64,000 nt of DNA from Marivita geojedonensis (GCF_002115805.1 NZ_JFKC01000020.1:1-64000), one strand, 5' to 3'; positions 53,150 to 61,940 are shown, numbered from the stretch's first letter. Made by a program: numbers and translations. Notes: a model not told the origin generated them from the letters alone.

Positions 53150-54738
53150 AGGACTTTGCAGCTCTCTTCACCACCGTGGACCAGACCACGAAGACCAGCC
53201 TCAAGACCAAGGCGCTGGCTGACTTTTTCCGCACCGCCAGCGACGACGACAAGCTCTGGACCATTGCACTCTTTTCGGGCCGCCGCCCCAAACGCGCTGT
53301 CACCACGACCCAACTGCGCGAATGGGCCGCCGAGGTGGGGGGCATCCCGCTCTGGCTGCTCGAGGAAAGCTATCCGATTGTCGGCGATCTGGCCGAGACC
53401 ATCGCCCTCACCCTGCCGCCTCCCAGTCGGGTCAGCGATCTGTCCCTGACCCATTGGATCACCGAGCTGAAATCCCTCGCCGCGCTCGACATCGACGCGC
53501 GCAAGGCGCGTATCCTTGATGCGTGGGATCAACTCGACCCGACCGAACGGTTCCTCTTCAACAAGCTGATCACCGGCGGGTTCCGCATCGGTGTCAGCCA
53601 GAAACTCATGACACGCGCACTGGCGCAGGCCACGGATCAGGACGAAGCCAGCCTTGCCCACCGCCTGATGGGCGGCTGGACGCCCGAGACCACGACCTAC
53701 CACGCGCTGATCGAAGCCGAGGATGCAGAGGCCGACGAAAGCCGCCCCTACCCGTTCTACCTCGCCTACCAGTTGGAAGACGCCCCCGATGCGCTGGGAC
53801 AGCCCGACGCATGGCAGGCGGAGTGGAAATGGGACGGCATCCGGGGACAGGTGATCCTGCGCAACGGAACCCACCACGTCTGGTCACGTGGCGAAGAGCT
53901 GATGACCGACCGCTTTCCCGAATTCGCCCGCCTGACCGATTTTTTACCGGATGGTATAGTTCTGGACGGAGAGATCGTCGCGTGGGACGGCGCGCAGCCC
54001 TTTCCCTTCAACACCCTGCAAGCCCGGATCGGCCGCAAAACGGTGCCGAAAAAGCTACTGAAGGACGCACCGGTGATCCTTCTGGCCTATGACCTGCTGG
54101 AACACGAGGGCCAGGATCTGCGCGACCTGCCCTTGCAAGAGCGCCGCGCACGGATGGATGCACTGCTGCACAACCTGCCCGATGACGCCCCGATAAAAGC
54201 CGCGCCACCCTTACCGTTCGACACGTGGGAGACCCTCGCCCATACCCGCGCCACCGCGCGCGACAATCGGGCTGAGGGGCTGATGCTCAAACGCAACGAC
54301 AGCCCCTACCTCGCAGGCCGCAAAAAAGGCGATTGGTGGAAATGGAAACTCGATCCACTCACGGTCGACGCGGTGATGATCTATGCCCAGCAGGGCCACG
54401 GTCGCCGCGCCAACCTCTTTACTGACTTCACCTTCGCAGTCTGGGACGGCAACGATCTGGTGCCCTTCACCAAAGCTTATTCCGGCCTGACGGACGAGGA
54501 ATTCCGCAAGATTACCGCTTGGGTGCGCAAGAACACCCAGCAGCGCTTTGGCCCCGTCCGCCAGGTCACGCCGCACCACGTGTTCGAGATCGCGTTCGAA
54601 GGCATCCACGCCTCGCCGCGCCATAAATCCGGCATCTCCCTGCGCTTCCCGCGCATGTCCCGCTGGCGGCATGATAAGCCGTTGCAAGAGGCCAACACGC
54701 TAAACGATCTGAAAGACCTGCTGGAAACCTATGGATAA
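53146..54738 (+). CDS. ATP-dependent DNA ligase
   Basis: This 530-residue ligase has an N-terminal DNA-binding domain (TTKTSLKTKALADFF...) and the adenylation domain with nucleophile Lys in EWKWDGIRGQ near residue 229, then WSRGEEL, LDGEIVAW, EGLMLKRNDSPY and WWKWKLDP (motifs III to V), and an OB domain. It matches the ligase of the exonuclease-ligase repair cluster, not the NAD ligase LigA nor the three-domain LigD. Its start overlaps the esterase stop, and its end overlaps the next gene by eight bases. Confidence 0.93.
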   Translation: MKDFAALFTTVDQTTKTSLKTKALADFFRTASDDDKLWTIALFSGRRPKRAVTTTQLREWAAEVGGIPLWLLEESYPIVGDLAETIALTLPPPSRVSDLSLTHWITELKSLAALDIDARKARILDAWDQLDPTERFLFNKLITGGFRIGVSQKLMTRALAQATDQDEASLAHRLMGGWTPETTTYHALIEAEDAEADESRPYPFYLAYQLEDAPDALGQPDAWQAEWKWDGIRGQVILRNGTHHVWSRGEELMTDRFPEFARLTDFLPDGIVLDGEIVAWDGAQPFPFNTLQARIGRKTVPKKLLKDAPVILLAYDLLEHEGQDLRDLPLQERRARMDALLHNLPDDAPIKAAPPLPFDTWETLAHTRATARDNRAEGLMLKRNDSPYLAGRKKGDWWKWKLDPLTVDAVMIYAQQGHGRRANLFTDFTFAVWDGNDLVPFTKAYSGLTDEEFRKITAWVRKNTQQRFGPVRQVTPHHVFEIAFEGIHASPRHKSGISLRFPRMSRWRHDKPLQEANTLNDLKDLLETYG

Positions 54739-55591
54739 GTCCACCGCCGCTGCACCGCCCCTGACGATCACGCCGCCCAGCGCGCCGCTGCCAGACGGGG
54801 CTTGCGACGCACATGTGCACCTGATCGGCGACGATTTCGCTCTGTGGGAGGGTCGCGTGGAAAACCCGCCGCCCGGCACGCTGGACACATGGCTCGACCG
54901 ATACCGCACCCATCTCGGACATCTCGGCTGCACGCGCGGGGTCATCGTGCATTCGATCCTCTATGGTGGCGACAACAGCATCACGCTCGAGGCCACCCGC
55001 CGCATGGGCGACGGATTCCGCGCCGTCTGCCTGATCTCGGACACCGCAACCGAGGCCGACATTCGCGCGCTGGCTGACCGGAACTGCAAGGCCGTGCGCC
55101 TCAACTACGTGCATGGCGGATTGCTCAGTTGGGACGGCATGAAACGCCTCGCGCATATTCTGGCGGATCACGGCCTGCATGTGGAAATGCTGGCCCATTC
55201 CCATCTGCACCTTGAAGAACTGGCCCCACAAGTGCCAACCCTGCCCGTACAGATCGTCTTCGACCACTGCGCCTGGCCCGACCCGGCACTTGGAATCACC
55301 GACGGCCAGAAGGCACTTGAACGGCTGCTGGCCGAGGGCCACGCCTGGACCAAACTCAGCGCCACCTACCGCCACACGCCAGAGCCGCAGAACCTGATCC
55401 AGAGACTGTCCCGGGCAAATCCCGACCGCATCCTCTGGGGAAGCGACTGGCCGCACCTGATGCTGAACGGCGTGCCGATGCCGGACGCGGGTCAGCAATT
55501 GAACATCCTGCTCGACGCGATCCCCGATCAAAGCACCCGCCAGAAGCTCTTTACCGACAATCCCGCCACGCTCTACGGCTTTGCCCCTTGA
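54731..55591 (+). CDS. Amidohydrolase family protein (2-pyrone-4,6-dicarboxylate hydrolase-like)
   Basis: This 286-residue TIM-barrel hydrolase shows CDAHVHLIG near residue 27, RLNYVHGGLLSWDG, and the closing LWGSDWPHLM near 238, the signatures of the PDC-hydrolase/lactonase group of the amidohydrolase superfamily. Some members act on lactones without a metal. It overlaps the end of the ligase gene by eight bases, so it is probably cotranscribed, but its substrate is unknown. Confidence 0.87.
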   Translation: MDKSTAAAPPLTITPPSAPLPDGACDAHVHLIGDDFALWEGRVENPPPGTLDTWLDRYRTHLGHLGCTRGVIVHSILYGGDNSITLEATRRMGDGFRAVCLISDTATEADIRALADRNCKAVRLNYVHGGLLSWDGMKRLAHILADHGLHVEMLAHSHLHLEELAPQVPTLPVQIVFDHCAWPDPALGITDGQKALERLLAEGHAWTKLSATYRHTPEPQNLIQRLSRANPDRILWGSDWPHLMLNGVPMPDAGQQLNILLDAIPDQSTRQKLFTDNPATLYGFAP

Positions 55592-55645
55592 ACCTTCCGC
55601 CCGCGCGGCACAGGTTCCACAGCAACAAAGAACAGGAGACTCCCT

Positions 55646-57466
55646 ATGCTGCGCACCCCCACCCCGACCTATGACGCCAACGCCCAGAGCGGCAGCAAAG
55701 ATCTGGGGAACCTGCCGGAATGGGATCTGTCGGACCTCTATGCGTCCGATGACGCCGCCGAACTGAAGCGCGATCTCGACTGGCTTGAGGACGCCTGCAA
55801 AAGCTTTGCCGCCGATTACGAAGGCAAGCTGGCGAGCCTTTCCGCCGAAGAGTTCCTCAACGCGATCCACCGTCACGAGAAGATCGAGAACATCGCGGGC
55901 CGCATCATGTCCTATGCCGGTCTGCGTTACTACCAGCTGACAACCGACGCCCAGCGCGCGAAATTCCTGTCCGACCATCAGGAAAAAATCACCAACTACA
56001 CCACGCCGCTGGTCTTCTTCACGTTGGAATTGAACCGCATCGAAGATGCGACCATCGACACGCTGTTCGATGCCAATGCAGACCTCGCACGCTACAAACC
56101 CGCCATCCGCCGCATCCGCGCGATGAAGCCCTACCAGCTCTCGGATGAGATGGAGAAATTCCTCCACGACCTCGGCGTCGTTGGCGACGCATGGGAGCGC
56201 CTGTTCGACGAAACCATCGCGGGGCTCGAATTCGAAGTCGATGGTGAGCCGCTCAATATCGAAGGCACGCTGAACCTGCTCACCGAACAGGACCGCAGCA
56301 AACGCGAAGCCGCTGCCCGCGAACTGGCCGCCGTCTTTGCCGAAAACATCAAGATCTTCGCCCGTGTCCACAACACGCAGGCGAAAGAGAAAGAAATCAT
56401 GGACCGTTGGCGCGGTATGCCCACGGCCCAGACAGGACGCCACCTCAGCAATGACGTCGAACCCGAAGTGGTCGAAGCGCTGCGCAACGCCGTGGTCGCC
56501 GCCTACCCCAAGCTCAGCCACCGCTACTACGAACTCAAACGCAAATGGCTTGGCCTCGACACCATGCAGGTCTGGGACCGCAACGCGCCCCTGCCGATGG
56601 AAACCACCCGTACAGTGGGCTGGGACGAAGCGACCGAGACCGTGATGTCGGCCTATAACGCCTTCGACCCGCGCATGTCCGAGATCGCAAAGCCGTTCTT
56701 TACCGATGGCTGGATCGACGCCGCCGTGAAACCCGGCAAGGCCCCCGGCGCCTTTGCCCACCCCACGGTAACAACCGTACATCCCTACGTGATGCTCAAC
56801 TACCTCGGCAAACCGCGCGACGTGATGACCCTCGCGCACGAGCTGGGCCACGGCGTGCACCAGGTGCTGGCCGCCGAACAGGGTGAAATGCTGGCCTCCA
56901 CCCCGCTGACCCTAGCCGAAACCGCGTCGGTCTTCGGTGAAATGCTCACCTTCCGCCGCATGCTCGACAACGCCAAGGACGATGCCGAGAAGAAGGTGCT
57001 CCTCGCCGGCAAGGTCGAGGACATGATCAACACCGTGGTCCGCCAGATCGCGTTCTACGATTTCGAATGCAAACTGCACGCCGCACGACGCGGCGGAGAA
57101 CTGACGCCTGATGACATCAACGCACTCTGGATGTCGGTGCAGGCCGAATCCCTTGGACCGGCATTCGAGTTCATGGAGGGATACGAGACCTTCTGGGCCT
57201 ACATCCCCCACTTCGTGCATTCACCCTTCTATGTCTACGCCTATGCCTTCGGCGACGGCCTCGTGAACGCACTTTATGCCGTTTACGAAGAAAATCCCGA
57301 AGGCTTCCAGGACAAGTATTTTGACATGCTCAAGGCGGGCGGATCGAAGCACCACAAGGATCTGCTCGCGCCGTTCGGCCTCGATGCCAGCGATCCGAAA
57401 TTCTGGGACAAGGGGCTCGACATGATCTCCGGCTTCATTGACGAATTGGAGGCGATGGAGGGCTGA
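55646..57466 (+). CDS. pepF: Oligoendopeptidase F (M3B family)
   Basis: This 606-residue zinc metallopeptidase degrades short peptides in the cytosol. It opens with LGNLPEWDLSDLYASDDAAE, typical of PepF, and has the zinc motif LAHELGHGVHQVL near residue 400, the second Glu in TPLTLAETASVFGEML, and the M3-typical ending GLDMISGFIDELEAM. ATG 55646 follows AGGAG. It ends 35 bases before one copy of the dispersed motif. Confidence 0.95.
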   Translation: MLRTPTPTYDANAQSGSKDLGNLPEWDLSDLYASDDAAELKRDLDWLEDACKSFAADYEGKLASLSAEEFLNAIHRHEKIENIAGRIMSYAGLRYYQLTTDAQRAKFLSDHQEKITNYTTPLVFFTLELNRIEDATIDTLFDANADLARYKPAIRRIRAMKPYQLSDEMEKFLHDLGVVGDAWERLFDETIAGLEFEVDGEPLNIEGTLNLLTEQDRSKREAAARELAAVFAENIKIFARVHNTQAKEKEIMDRWRGMPTAQTGRHLSNDVEPEVVEALRNAVVAAYPKLSHRYYELKRKWLGLDTMQVWDRNAPLPMETTRTVGWDEATETVMSAYNAFDPRMSEIAKPFFTDGWIDAAVKPGKAPGAFAHPTVTTVHPYVMLNYLGKPRDVMTLAHELGHGVHQVLAAEQGEMLASTPLTLAETASVFGEMLTFRRMLDNAKDDAEKKVLLAGKVEDMINTVVRQIAFYDFECKLHAARRGGELTPDDINALWMSVQAESLGPAFEFMEGYETFWAYIPHFVHSPFYVYAYAFGDGLVNALYAVYEENPEGFQDKYFDMLKAGGSKHHKDLLAPFGLDASDPKFWDKGLDMISGFIDELEAMEG

Positions 57467-57500
57467 CCCCCCAACGTCTGCGCCCGTGGCGTCTGCGGGA

Positions 57501-57533
57501 GCCTCCGGCGGGGATATTTGAAGCAAGAAGAAA
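57501..57533 (+). repeat. Dispersed intergenic motif, copy 4 (hairpin type)
   Basis: CCTCC-GGC-GGGG gives a short hairpin followed by ATATTTGAAGCAAGAAGAAAG, in the same orientation as the preceding pepF. It closely matches copy 2 at 12853. Confidence 0.55.
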
Positions 57534-57555
57534 GCCGTTAGGGCATCCTTAACGA

Positions 57556-57663
57556 GTACCCGCCAGAATCAAGGTACGGTACAGGCGGGGACGCCGATGA
57601 CCGTGCAAGGAGAAGGCACTGCCTTCCAGGGGTTCTCTGACGCTGGAGGACCCCTTTCTTCTT
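57556..57663 (+). ncRNA. Candidate small RNA ending in an intrinsic terminator
   Basis: Three stems follow each other: CCCGCC (57559-57564) with GGCGGG (57584-57589); GAAGGC-ACT-GCCTTC (57612-57626); and a 9-bp terminator stem (57629-57637 with 57646-57654) followed by TTTCTTCTT. In the first region GTACC (57556-57560) can instead pair with either of two tandem GGTAC copies (57573-57582), so two folds compete. No protein frame occupies this strand. The exact 5' end is unknown. Confidence 0.55.
57629..57663 (+). terminator. Intrinsic terminator of the candidate small RNA
   Basis: GGGGTTCTC (57629-57637) pairs with GAGGACCCC (57646-57654) with one wobble around an eight-base loop, followed by TTTCTTCTT. 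Confidence 0.75.
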
Positions 57664-57708
57664 GCCGAAAATATCCTGGGGGTTTGGGGGCAAAGCCCCC
57701 AAGGCAAC
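57654..57708 (-). repeat. Dispersed intergenic motif, copy 5 (long form)
   Basis: On the minus strand a GGGGGC-TTTG-CCCCC hairpin is followed by AAACCCCCAGGATATTTTCG and GCAAGAAGAAAGGGG. It follows the stop of the DksA-like gene in that gene's orientation. Its A-rich end is the complement of the T-tail of the terminator at 57629. Confidence 0.55.
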
Positions 57709-57741
57709 CGCACTGACCCTGCGCGGGGCGTCTCAGTGATG

Positions 57742-58011
57742 TCACTTCAACTGGCTGTCTTTCGATCCGCGCCGATTGATGCCGCCGCGCACTTGGTACG
57801 CGCTGTCCCGTTCCTGCTGGCAGTCGATGCAGAGCTTCACGCCGGGAAGGGCGATCCGTCTTTTCTCGGGGATCGGCTCGTCACATTCCGCGCAATGGGT
57901 CAGGCTGTCGCCTTGCGGCACTTTCCGCGCCTTCATGCGCGCCAGTTCGTCTGCAATCGACGCATCGATCTGTTCCTGTACCGCGCCATCGCGCGCCCAT
58001 CCGCCAGCCAT
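57742..58011 (-). CDS. DksA/TraR-type C4 zinc-finger protein
   Basis: This 89-residue protein has a four-cysteine zinc finger (CAECDEPIPEKRRIALPG, then KLCIDC) after a short helix (QEQIDASIADELARMKARK). That is the C-terminal half of DksA/TraR proteins, which bind the RNA polymerase secondary channel. The long coiled coil of DksA is missing, so it is a TraR-like short form. ATG 58011 gives a compact protein. It may modulate stress transcription; phage and plasmid TraR are relatives. Confidence 0.88.
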   Translation of the reverse strand: MAGGWARDGAVQEQIDASIADELARMKARKVPQGDSLTHCAECDEPIPEKRRIALPGVKLCIDCQQERDSAYQVRGGINRRGSKDSQLK

Positions 58012-58127
58012 GATCCTCTCCTGCTCTATCGATCCGACGAGTATGGGCGCACGCAGATATCCCGGCAAGGGACTTGTCGCGCAGAGCTGAGGCCGCCATC
58101 CTGCCCTTGTCCAAGGGGGGGGCCATC

Positions 58128-58748
58128 ATGTCCGATCACAATCTGGAACGCGCCTACAGCATCAAGGGGGCCTCCGACGCCCGCGCGCTTTATGACGATT
58201 GGGCCAAGAGCTATGACAGCAGTTTCAGCGCAAGCCATGGCTACATCGCTCCGCGAGAGGTGGCGCGGGTCTTTCTGTCCGAAGCGGGTACCAATGGTCC
58301 GGTGCTCGACATCGGCGCCGGCACCGGGCTGCTTGCCGAACATCTGCCGGGGCTCGAGGTGGACGGGATCGACATCTCGCAGGCCATGCTGGATCAGGCG
58401 GCGGCCAAGGGGCTGTACCGCAACCGCATCTGCACCGATCTCACCAAGAAACTTCCGATGGCGGATGAAGCCTATGGCGGCTTTGTCTCCAGCGGCACCT
58501 TCACCCACGGCCATGTCGGGCCTGAGGTGTTTCCCGAACTCATGCGCGTCGCCCGCCCCGGCGCGCTCTTTGCCTGCGGGGTCATCCCGCCGGTTTTCGA
58601 TGGGGCCGGTTTCGGCTCGCGGCTGGCCCTGATGGTGGCGCACAGGCTGATTTCACCTGTCACGTTTCACGACATCCCGATCTATGAGAATGCCGATCAT
58701 GATCACGCGCAGGATCGCGGACTTGTCATGGTGTTCCGCAAGCTCTGA
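58128..58748 (+). CDS. Class I SAM-dependent methyltransferase
   Basis: This 206-residue enzyme has motif I VLDIGAGTGLLAEHL near residue 60, motif II GIDISQAMLDQA, and motif III FVSSGTFTHGHVGPEVF near 120. It is a small-molecule-type methyltransferase (Methyltransf_11/25 group). The start at ATG 58128 follows a G-rich stretch (AGGGGGGGG). It is divergent from the DksA-like gene. Substrate is unknown. Confidence 0.88.
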   Translation: MSDHNLERAYSIKGASDARALYDDWAKSYDSSFSASHGYIAPREVARVFLSEAGTNGPVLDIGAGTGLLAEHLPGLEVDGIDISQAMLDQAAAKGLYRNRICTDLTKKLPMADEAYGGFVSSGTFTHGHVGPEVFPELMRVARPGALFACGVIPPVFDGAGFGSRLALMVAHRLISPVTFHDIPIYENADHDHAQDRGLVMVFRKL

Positions 58749-58798
58749 GGCTTTCCTTTGCCGCTGCCGCGCCTAACTCCTCCGGCAAGGAGATCACC

Positions 58799-59317
58799 AT
58801 GCGTCTGATACTCACCGCCCTCTTTGTCCTCTGCGCGTCGCTGGCACAGGCGGCCATGCCCAGCTTCACCTTCCCGTCCATAGATGGTGGAGAGATCGAC
58901 CTTGCAGAATGGCGTGGTCAGCCGTTGCTGGTGGTCAACACGGCATCGAGCTGCGGGTACACACCGCAATATGACGGGTTGCAGGAGCTTTTCGACACCT
59001 ACCGGGATCGAGGGCTGGTTGTCCTCGCGGTGCCGTCCAACGATTTCCGGCAGGAACTGGCGAGCGACGAAGCGGTCAAGGATTTCTGCGAGGTGAATTT
59101 CGACCTCGACATCCCGATGACGACGATCACCCGGGTGATCGGTGCGGAGGCGCATCCGTTCTACAAATGGCTGGAAGTCGAGGCGGGGTTTACCCCGCGC
59201 TGGAACTTCAACAAAGTGCTGATTGCCCCGGATGGCAGCGTGGCCGCGACATTCGGATCGAACGCGCGGCCACTGTCGAGGCCGGTGACCGAGGCGATCA
59301 CCGCCCTTCTGGACTGA
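58799..59317 (+). CDS. Periplasmic glutathione peroxidase-like protein
   Basis: This 172-residue thioredoxin-fold peroxidase has a signal peptide (MRLILTALFVLCASLAQAA) and the family motifs NTASSCGYTPQYDGLQ with the peroxidatic Cys near residue 52, VLAVPSNDF and WNFNKVLI (Trp and Asn of the tetrad). The Gln of the tetrad and the Cys partner could be checked in a model. Periplasmic location implies reduction by a thioredoxin-like donor, not glutathione. Confidence 0.93.
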   Translation: MRLILTALFVLCASLAQAAMPSFTFPSIDGGEIDLAEWRGQPLLVVNTASSCGYTPQYDGLQELFDTYRDRGLVVLAVPSNDFRQELASDEAVKDFCEVNFDLDIPMTTITRVIGAEAHPFYKWLEVEAGFTPRWNFNKVLIAPDGSVAATFGSNARPLSRPVTEAITALLD

Positions 59318-59554
59318 TCACTTCTGCAGATAGCTCCAGATCTCGTCCTTCAGCGCACCGCGCTTTTTGCGCAGATCGGTTTCGGCCAGCGAATCCATCG
59401 GCTCCACATTGGTTTCTGCGCGGTGCACGGTCCGATTGATTTCGTGATAGCTGTCGAAAAGCTTGGCGAAATGCGCATCCGCCTGCTTCAGCGCGCTCAT
59501 CTTCTCGACGTATTCCGGAAATTCTTCAGCCAGCTCGTGCGGGGTATGTGACAT
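59318..59554 (-). CDS. YdcH/DUF465 family protein
   Basis: This 78-residue helical protein has the DUF465 pattern: ELAEEFPEYVEKMSALKQAD, HFAKLFDSYHEINRTVHRAE, then LRKKRGALKDEIWSYLQK. Members are small cytosolic helical hairpins with unknown function. Its stop abuts the stop of the glutathione peroxidase gene without any gap, in convergent orientation. Confidence 0.9.
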   Translation of the reverse strand: MSHTPHELAEEFPEYVEKMSALKQADAHFAKLFDSYHEINRTVHRAETNVEPMDSLAETDLRKKRGALKDEIWSYLQK

Positions 59555-59635
59555 GGGTTCACTCCTCTCCTGATGTCTTTGAAGAGAAATTGTCAGAGAT
59601 ATGCATCTTTCACTTTGACCCGGATCAAACCGCGC

Positions 59636-60376
59636 TCAATTCCGTGCTTTTCTCCACCCTGCAGCGCGCGCCTCGGCTTCGGAACAGAACCAGCGTTCGC
59701 CCTTGGTGGGTGAAATGCGGGTCTCTCCGTAATACTTCTGTCAGGGCACATGGTAGATGCGCTCGCCACTGTTGAGGCTGATATTGCCTTTGATCTTGCA
59801 CGCAGGGTTCAGAGCGTTCGGCAGCCAGGTCTTCCTCGCAGGAGTACCCCGGTTGACCGTCACCGTTTTTGCTCCGGTGTCGTTTTTCTGGTCGGCCGGT
59901 CTGGCCTGCGCCCGCTGGGCCGACCGGAACGCCGCCGGCGACATAACCCCCGTGGCATGAAGCCCGCGCCCGTTCACTGCGGCGGTTTTCTCCGTCAGAT
60001 CGTAGTCCATGCCGTATTGGCGATAGGCAAAGGCCAAGCCGTTGCCGACCAGGACCTCACCCACATCGCGCCCGTCCACCGTGCATTTGGCAACCGTGCG
60101 GCCATACCTGTCCGTATCGGTGGCGGCGCATTTGGCTGTACGCCCTTCGAAAAGCGCGCGCGTTTCGGTCTGCACCCACGCGCCACAGGCCCAGGCCGGG
60201 CTGTTGGCGTCACCGCACATCTGGTCGGTCTCGGGGGCGTCGATCGCGTGCAGGCGCACCGTGGTTCCGGCAACCTTGAACGTATCGCCGTCGACAACGT
60301 GGATCGGTCCGTTCGGACCCGCCTGAACCATGCCGCCCACCGCGATCAGGGTGGTGAAAAACGCAATCCTTAACAT
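59636..60376 (-). pseudogene. Thermonuclease with conserved C-terminus cut off by in-frame TGA
   Basis: From ATG 60376 the frame gives a 211-residue exported staphylococcal-nuclease-like protein: signal peptide (MLRIAFFTTLIAVGGMVQA), HVVDGDTFKV, RLHAIDAPETDQ, RYGRTVAKC and a C-terminal block ending CKIKGNISLNSGERIYHVP, where TGA occurs at 59741-59743. The same frame continues for 34 more residues to a second stop at 59636, and these read YYGETRI...[19 protein letters not shown], which is the well-known continuation of this domain (YHxPG...YY..T.I....[16 protein letters not shown]). A Gly codon GGA at the stop position would restore the protein. The nuclease core is complete, so the truncated form may still be active. 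No sign of UGA recoding is visible. Confidence 0.75.
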
Positions 60377-60434
60377 TCCATGAATATGCGCAGCCAAACA
60401 TGGCCAAACAATGGAATGCGTTAAGAAAGGTTAA

Positions 60435-61940
60435 TCATTCCCCACGCGGGAAGCGCTGGCTTTCCTCAAGCACGTTCAGATCCATGTGGTTGCGCATGAA
60501 CCGCTCTGACGCGTCCCGCAAAGGCTGGTAATCCCACGGGTAATATCCACCCTGGCGCAACGCCTCATAAACCACCCAGCGTTTTGCCTGGCTTGCCCGC
60601 ACATCGGCATCGAAGCGCGCCAGATCCCAGCGCGCTTCGGATTTCGCCCGCAGCGTCTGTACCGTGCCCTGATGGTCGGGATGGTCGGCCAGGTTGGTCA
60701 ACTCGTGCGGATCGGCCTCCAGATCGAAGAGCTGATCGGGGTCCAGCGCACAGCGGTTGTACTTCCACTTGCCATAGCGCAGGGACACCAGCGGCGCATA
60801 AGACGCCTCGGCCGCGTACTCCATCGCCACCGGGCTGGTGCGTTCTCCGCCCTGCCCCAGAGGCACAAGCGATTCCCCCGTCGTCCACGGCATCACCTCG
60901 TCCATGCTCACGCCAGCCAAAGCACAAAGCGTCGGGCAGACGTCGATGGTCGAAACCGGATCGGTGACAAGGCCGACCGCCATTTCTGGCGCCGAGATCA
61001 TCAGCGGCACCCGCGACGAGCCTTCGTAGAAGCACATCTTGAACCACAACCCGCGCTCGCCCAGCATGTCACCGTGATCGGACACGAAGAGGATGATCGC
61101 TTCCTGCCGCGTGTCTTCGAGCACCTGCAGGATCTCGCCAATCTTATCGTCGAGGTAAGAGATGTTGGCGAAATAGGCGCGGCGCGACCGGCGGATGTCG
61201 TCTTCCGTGATGTCGAAACTGCGCCAGTCATTGGCGTCGAAGATCCGCTTGGCGTGCGGGTCGTGATCTTCGTAATCCATCGCCGGGATTTCGGGCAGCA
61301 GGTGCTCGCAGTCTTCGTAGAGATCCCAGTATTTCCGTCGCGCCACATAAGGGTCGTGCGGATGGGTGAAGCTCGCCGTCAGGCACCACGGGCGGTCATC
61401 CTTGCGCCGCGCCAGATCGTACAGCGCCAGCTTGGCCTGGTAGGCCACCTCGTCATCGTATTCGAGCTGGTTGGTGATCTCGGCCACCCCCGCGCCCGTG
61501 ACCGAGCCCATGTTGTGATACCACCAGTCGATCCGCTCGCCCGGCTTGCGGTAGTCGGGCGTCCAGCCGAAATCGGCCGGGTAGATGTCGGTGGTCAGAC
61601 GCGCCTCGAACCCGTGCAGCTGGTCCGGGCCAACGAAATGCATCTTGCCGGACAGCGCGGTGTAGTAGCCGGCGCGGCGCAGGTGATGCGCATAGGTTGG
61701 AATCGACGATGTGAATTCGGCGGCGTTGTCATAGACGCCCGTGGCCGACGGCAACTGCCCGGACATGAAACTCGCCCGCCCCGGCGCGCAGAGCGGGCTG
61801 GCGGTATAGGCGTTCCGAAACCGGGTCGAGCGCGCCGCGAGCTTCTTCAGGTTGGGCGCGTGCAGCCAATCGGCGGGACCATCGGGAAACAGCGTTCCGT
61901 TCAACTGGTCCACCATCAGAATCAGGATGTTCGGCTGCAT
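60435..61940 (-). CDS. betC: Choline-sulfatase
   Basis: BetC hydrolyses choline-O-sulfate to choline and sulfate, feeding glycine betaine synthesis and supplying sulfur. The 501-residue sulfatase starts with MQPNILILMVDQLNGTLFPD (metal Asp), has the formylglycine motif in LCAPGRASFMSG near residue 52, GKMHFVGPDQLHGFE near 98 and FVSDHGDMLGERG near 295, and the BetC-typical tail with GGYYPWDYQP. I chose ATG 61940; the frame to 61973 adds unlike residues. No betAB genes adjoin it. Confidence 0.92.
   Translation of the reverse strand: MQPNILILMVDQLNGTLFPDGPADWLHAPNLKKLAARSTRFRNAYTASPLCAPGRASFMSGQLPSATGVYDNAAEFTSSIPTYAHHLRRAGYYTALSGKMHFVGPDQLHGFEARLTTDIYPADFGWTPDYRKPGERIDWWYHNMGSVTGAGVAEITNQLEYDDEVAYQAKLALYDLARRKDDRPWCLTASFTHPHDPYVARRKYWDLYEDCEHLLPEIPAMDYEDHDPHAKRIFDANDWRSFDITEDDIRRSRRAYFANISYLDDKIGEILQVLEDTRQEAIILFVSDHGDMLGERGLWFKMCFYEGSSRVPLMISAPEMAVGLVTDPVSTIDVCPTLCALAGVSMDEVMPWTTGESLVPLGQGGERTSPVAMEYAAEASYAPLVSLRYGKWKYNRCALDPDQLFDLEADPHELTNLADHPDHQGTVQTLRAKSEARWDLARFDADVRASQAKRWVVYEALRQGGYYPWDYQPLRDASERFMRNHMDLNVLEESQRFPRGE

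Noticed and set aside
54566-56860. 764-codon minus-strand frame
   Set aside because: It is the antisense shadow of the amidohydrolase and pepF genes, whose plus-strand products have clear family motifs.
59741-59743. Selenocysteine recoding of the thermonuclease TGA
   Set aside because: Family members have Gly at this place, there is no obvious stem-loop directly after the codon, and no selenoprotein genes are present; a nonsense change is simpler.
59548-59775. 75-codon plus-strand frame
   Set aside because: It is antisense to the conserved tail of the thermonuclease frame and has no recognisable protein character.
60421-60434. TTAA-N6-TTAA CtrA-like site before the thermonuclease gene
   Set aside because: The spacing is six and not the usual seven, and no other support exists.
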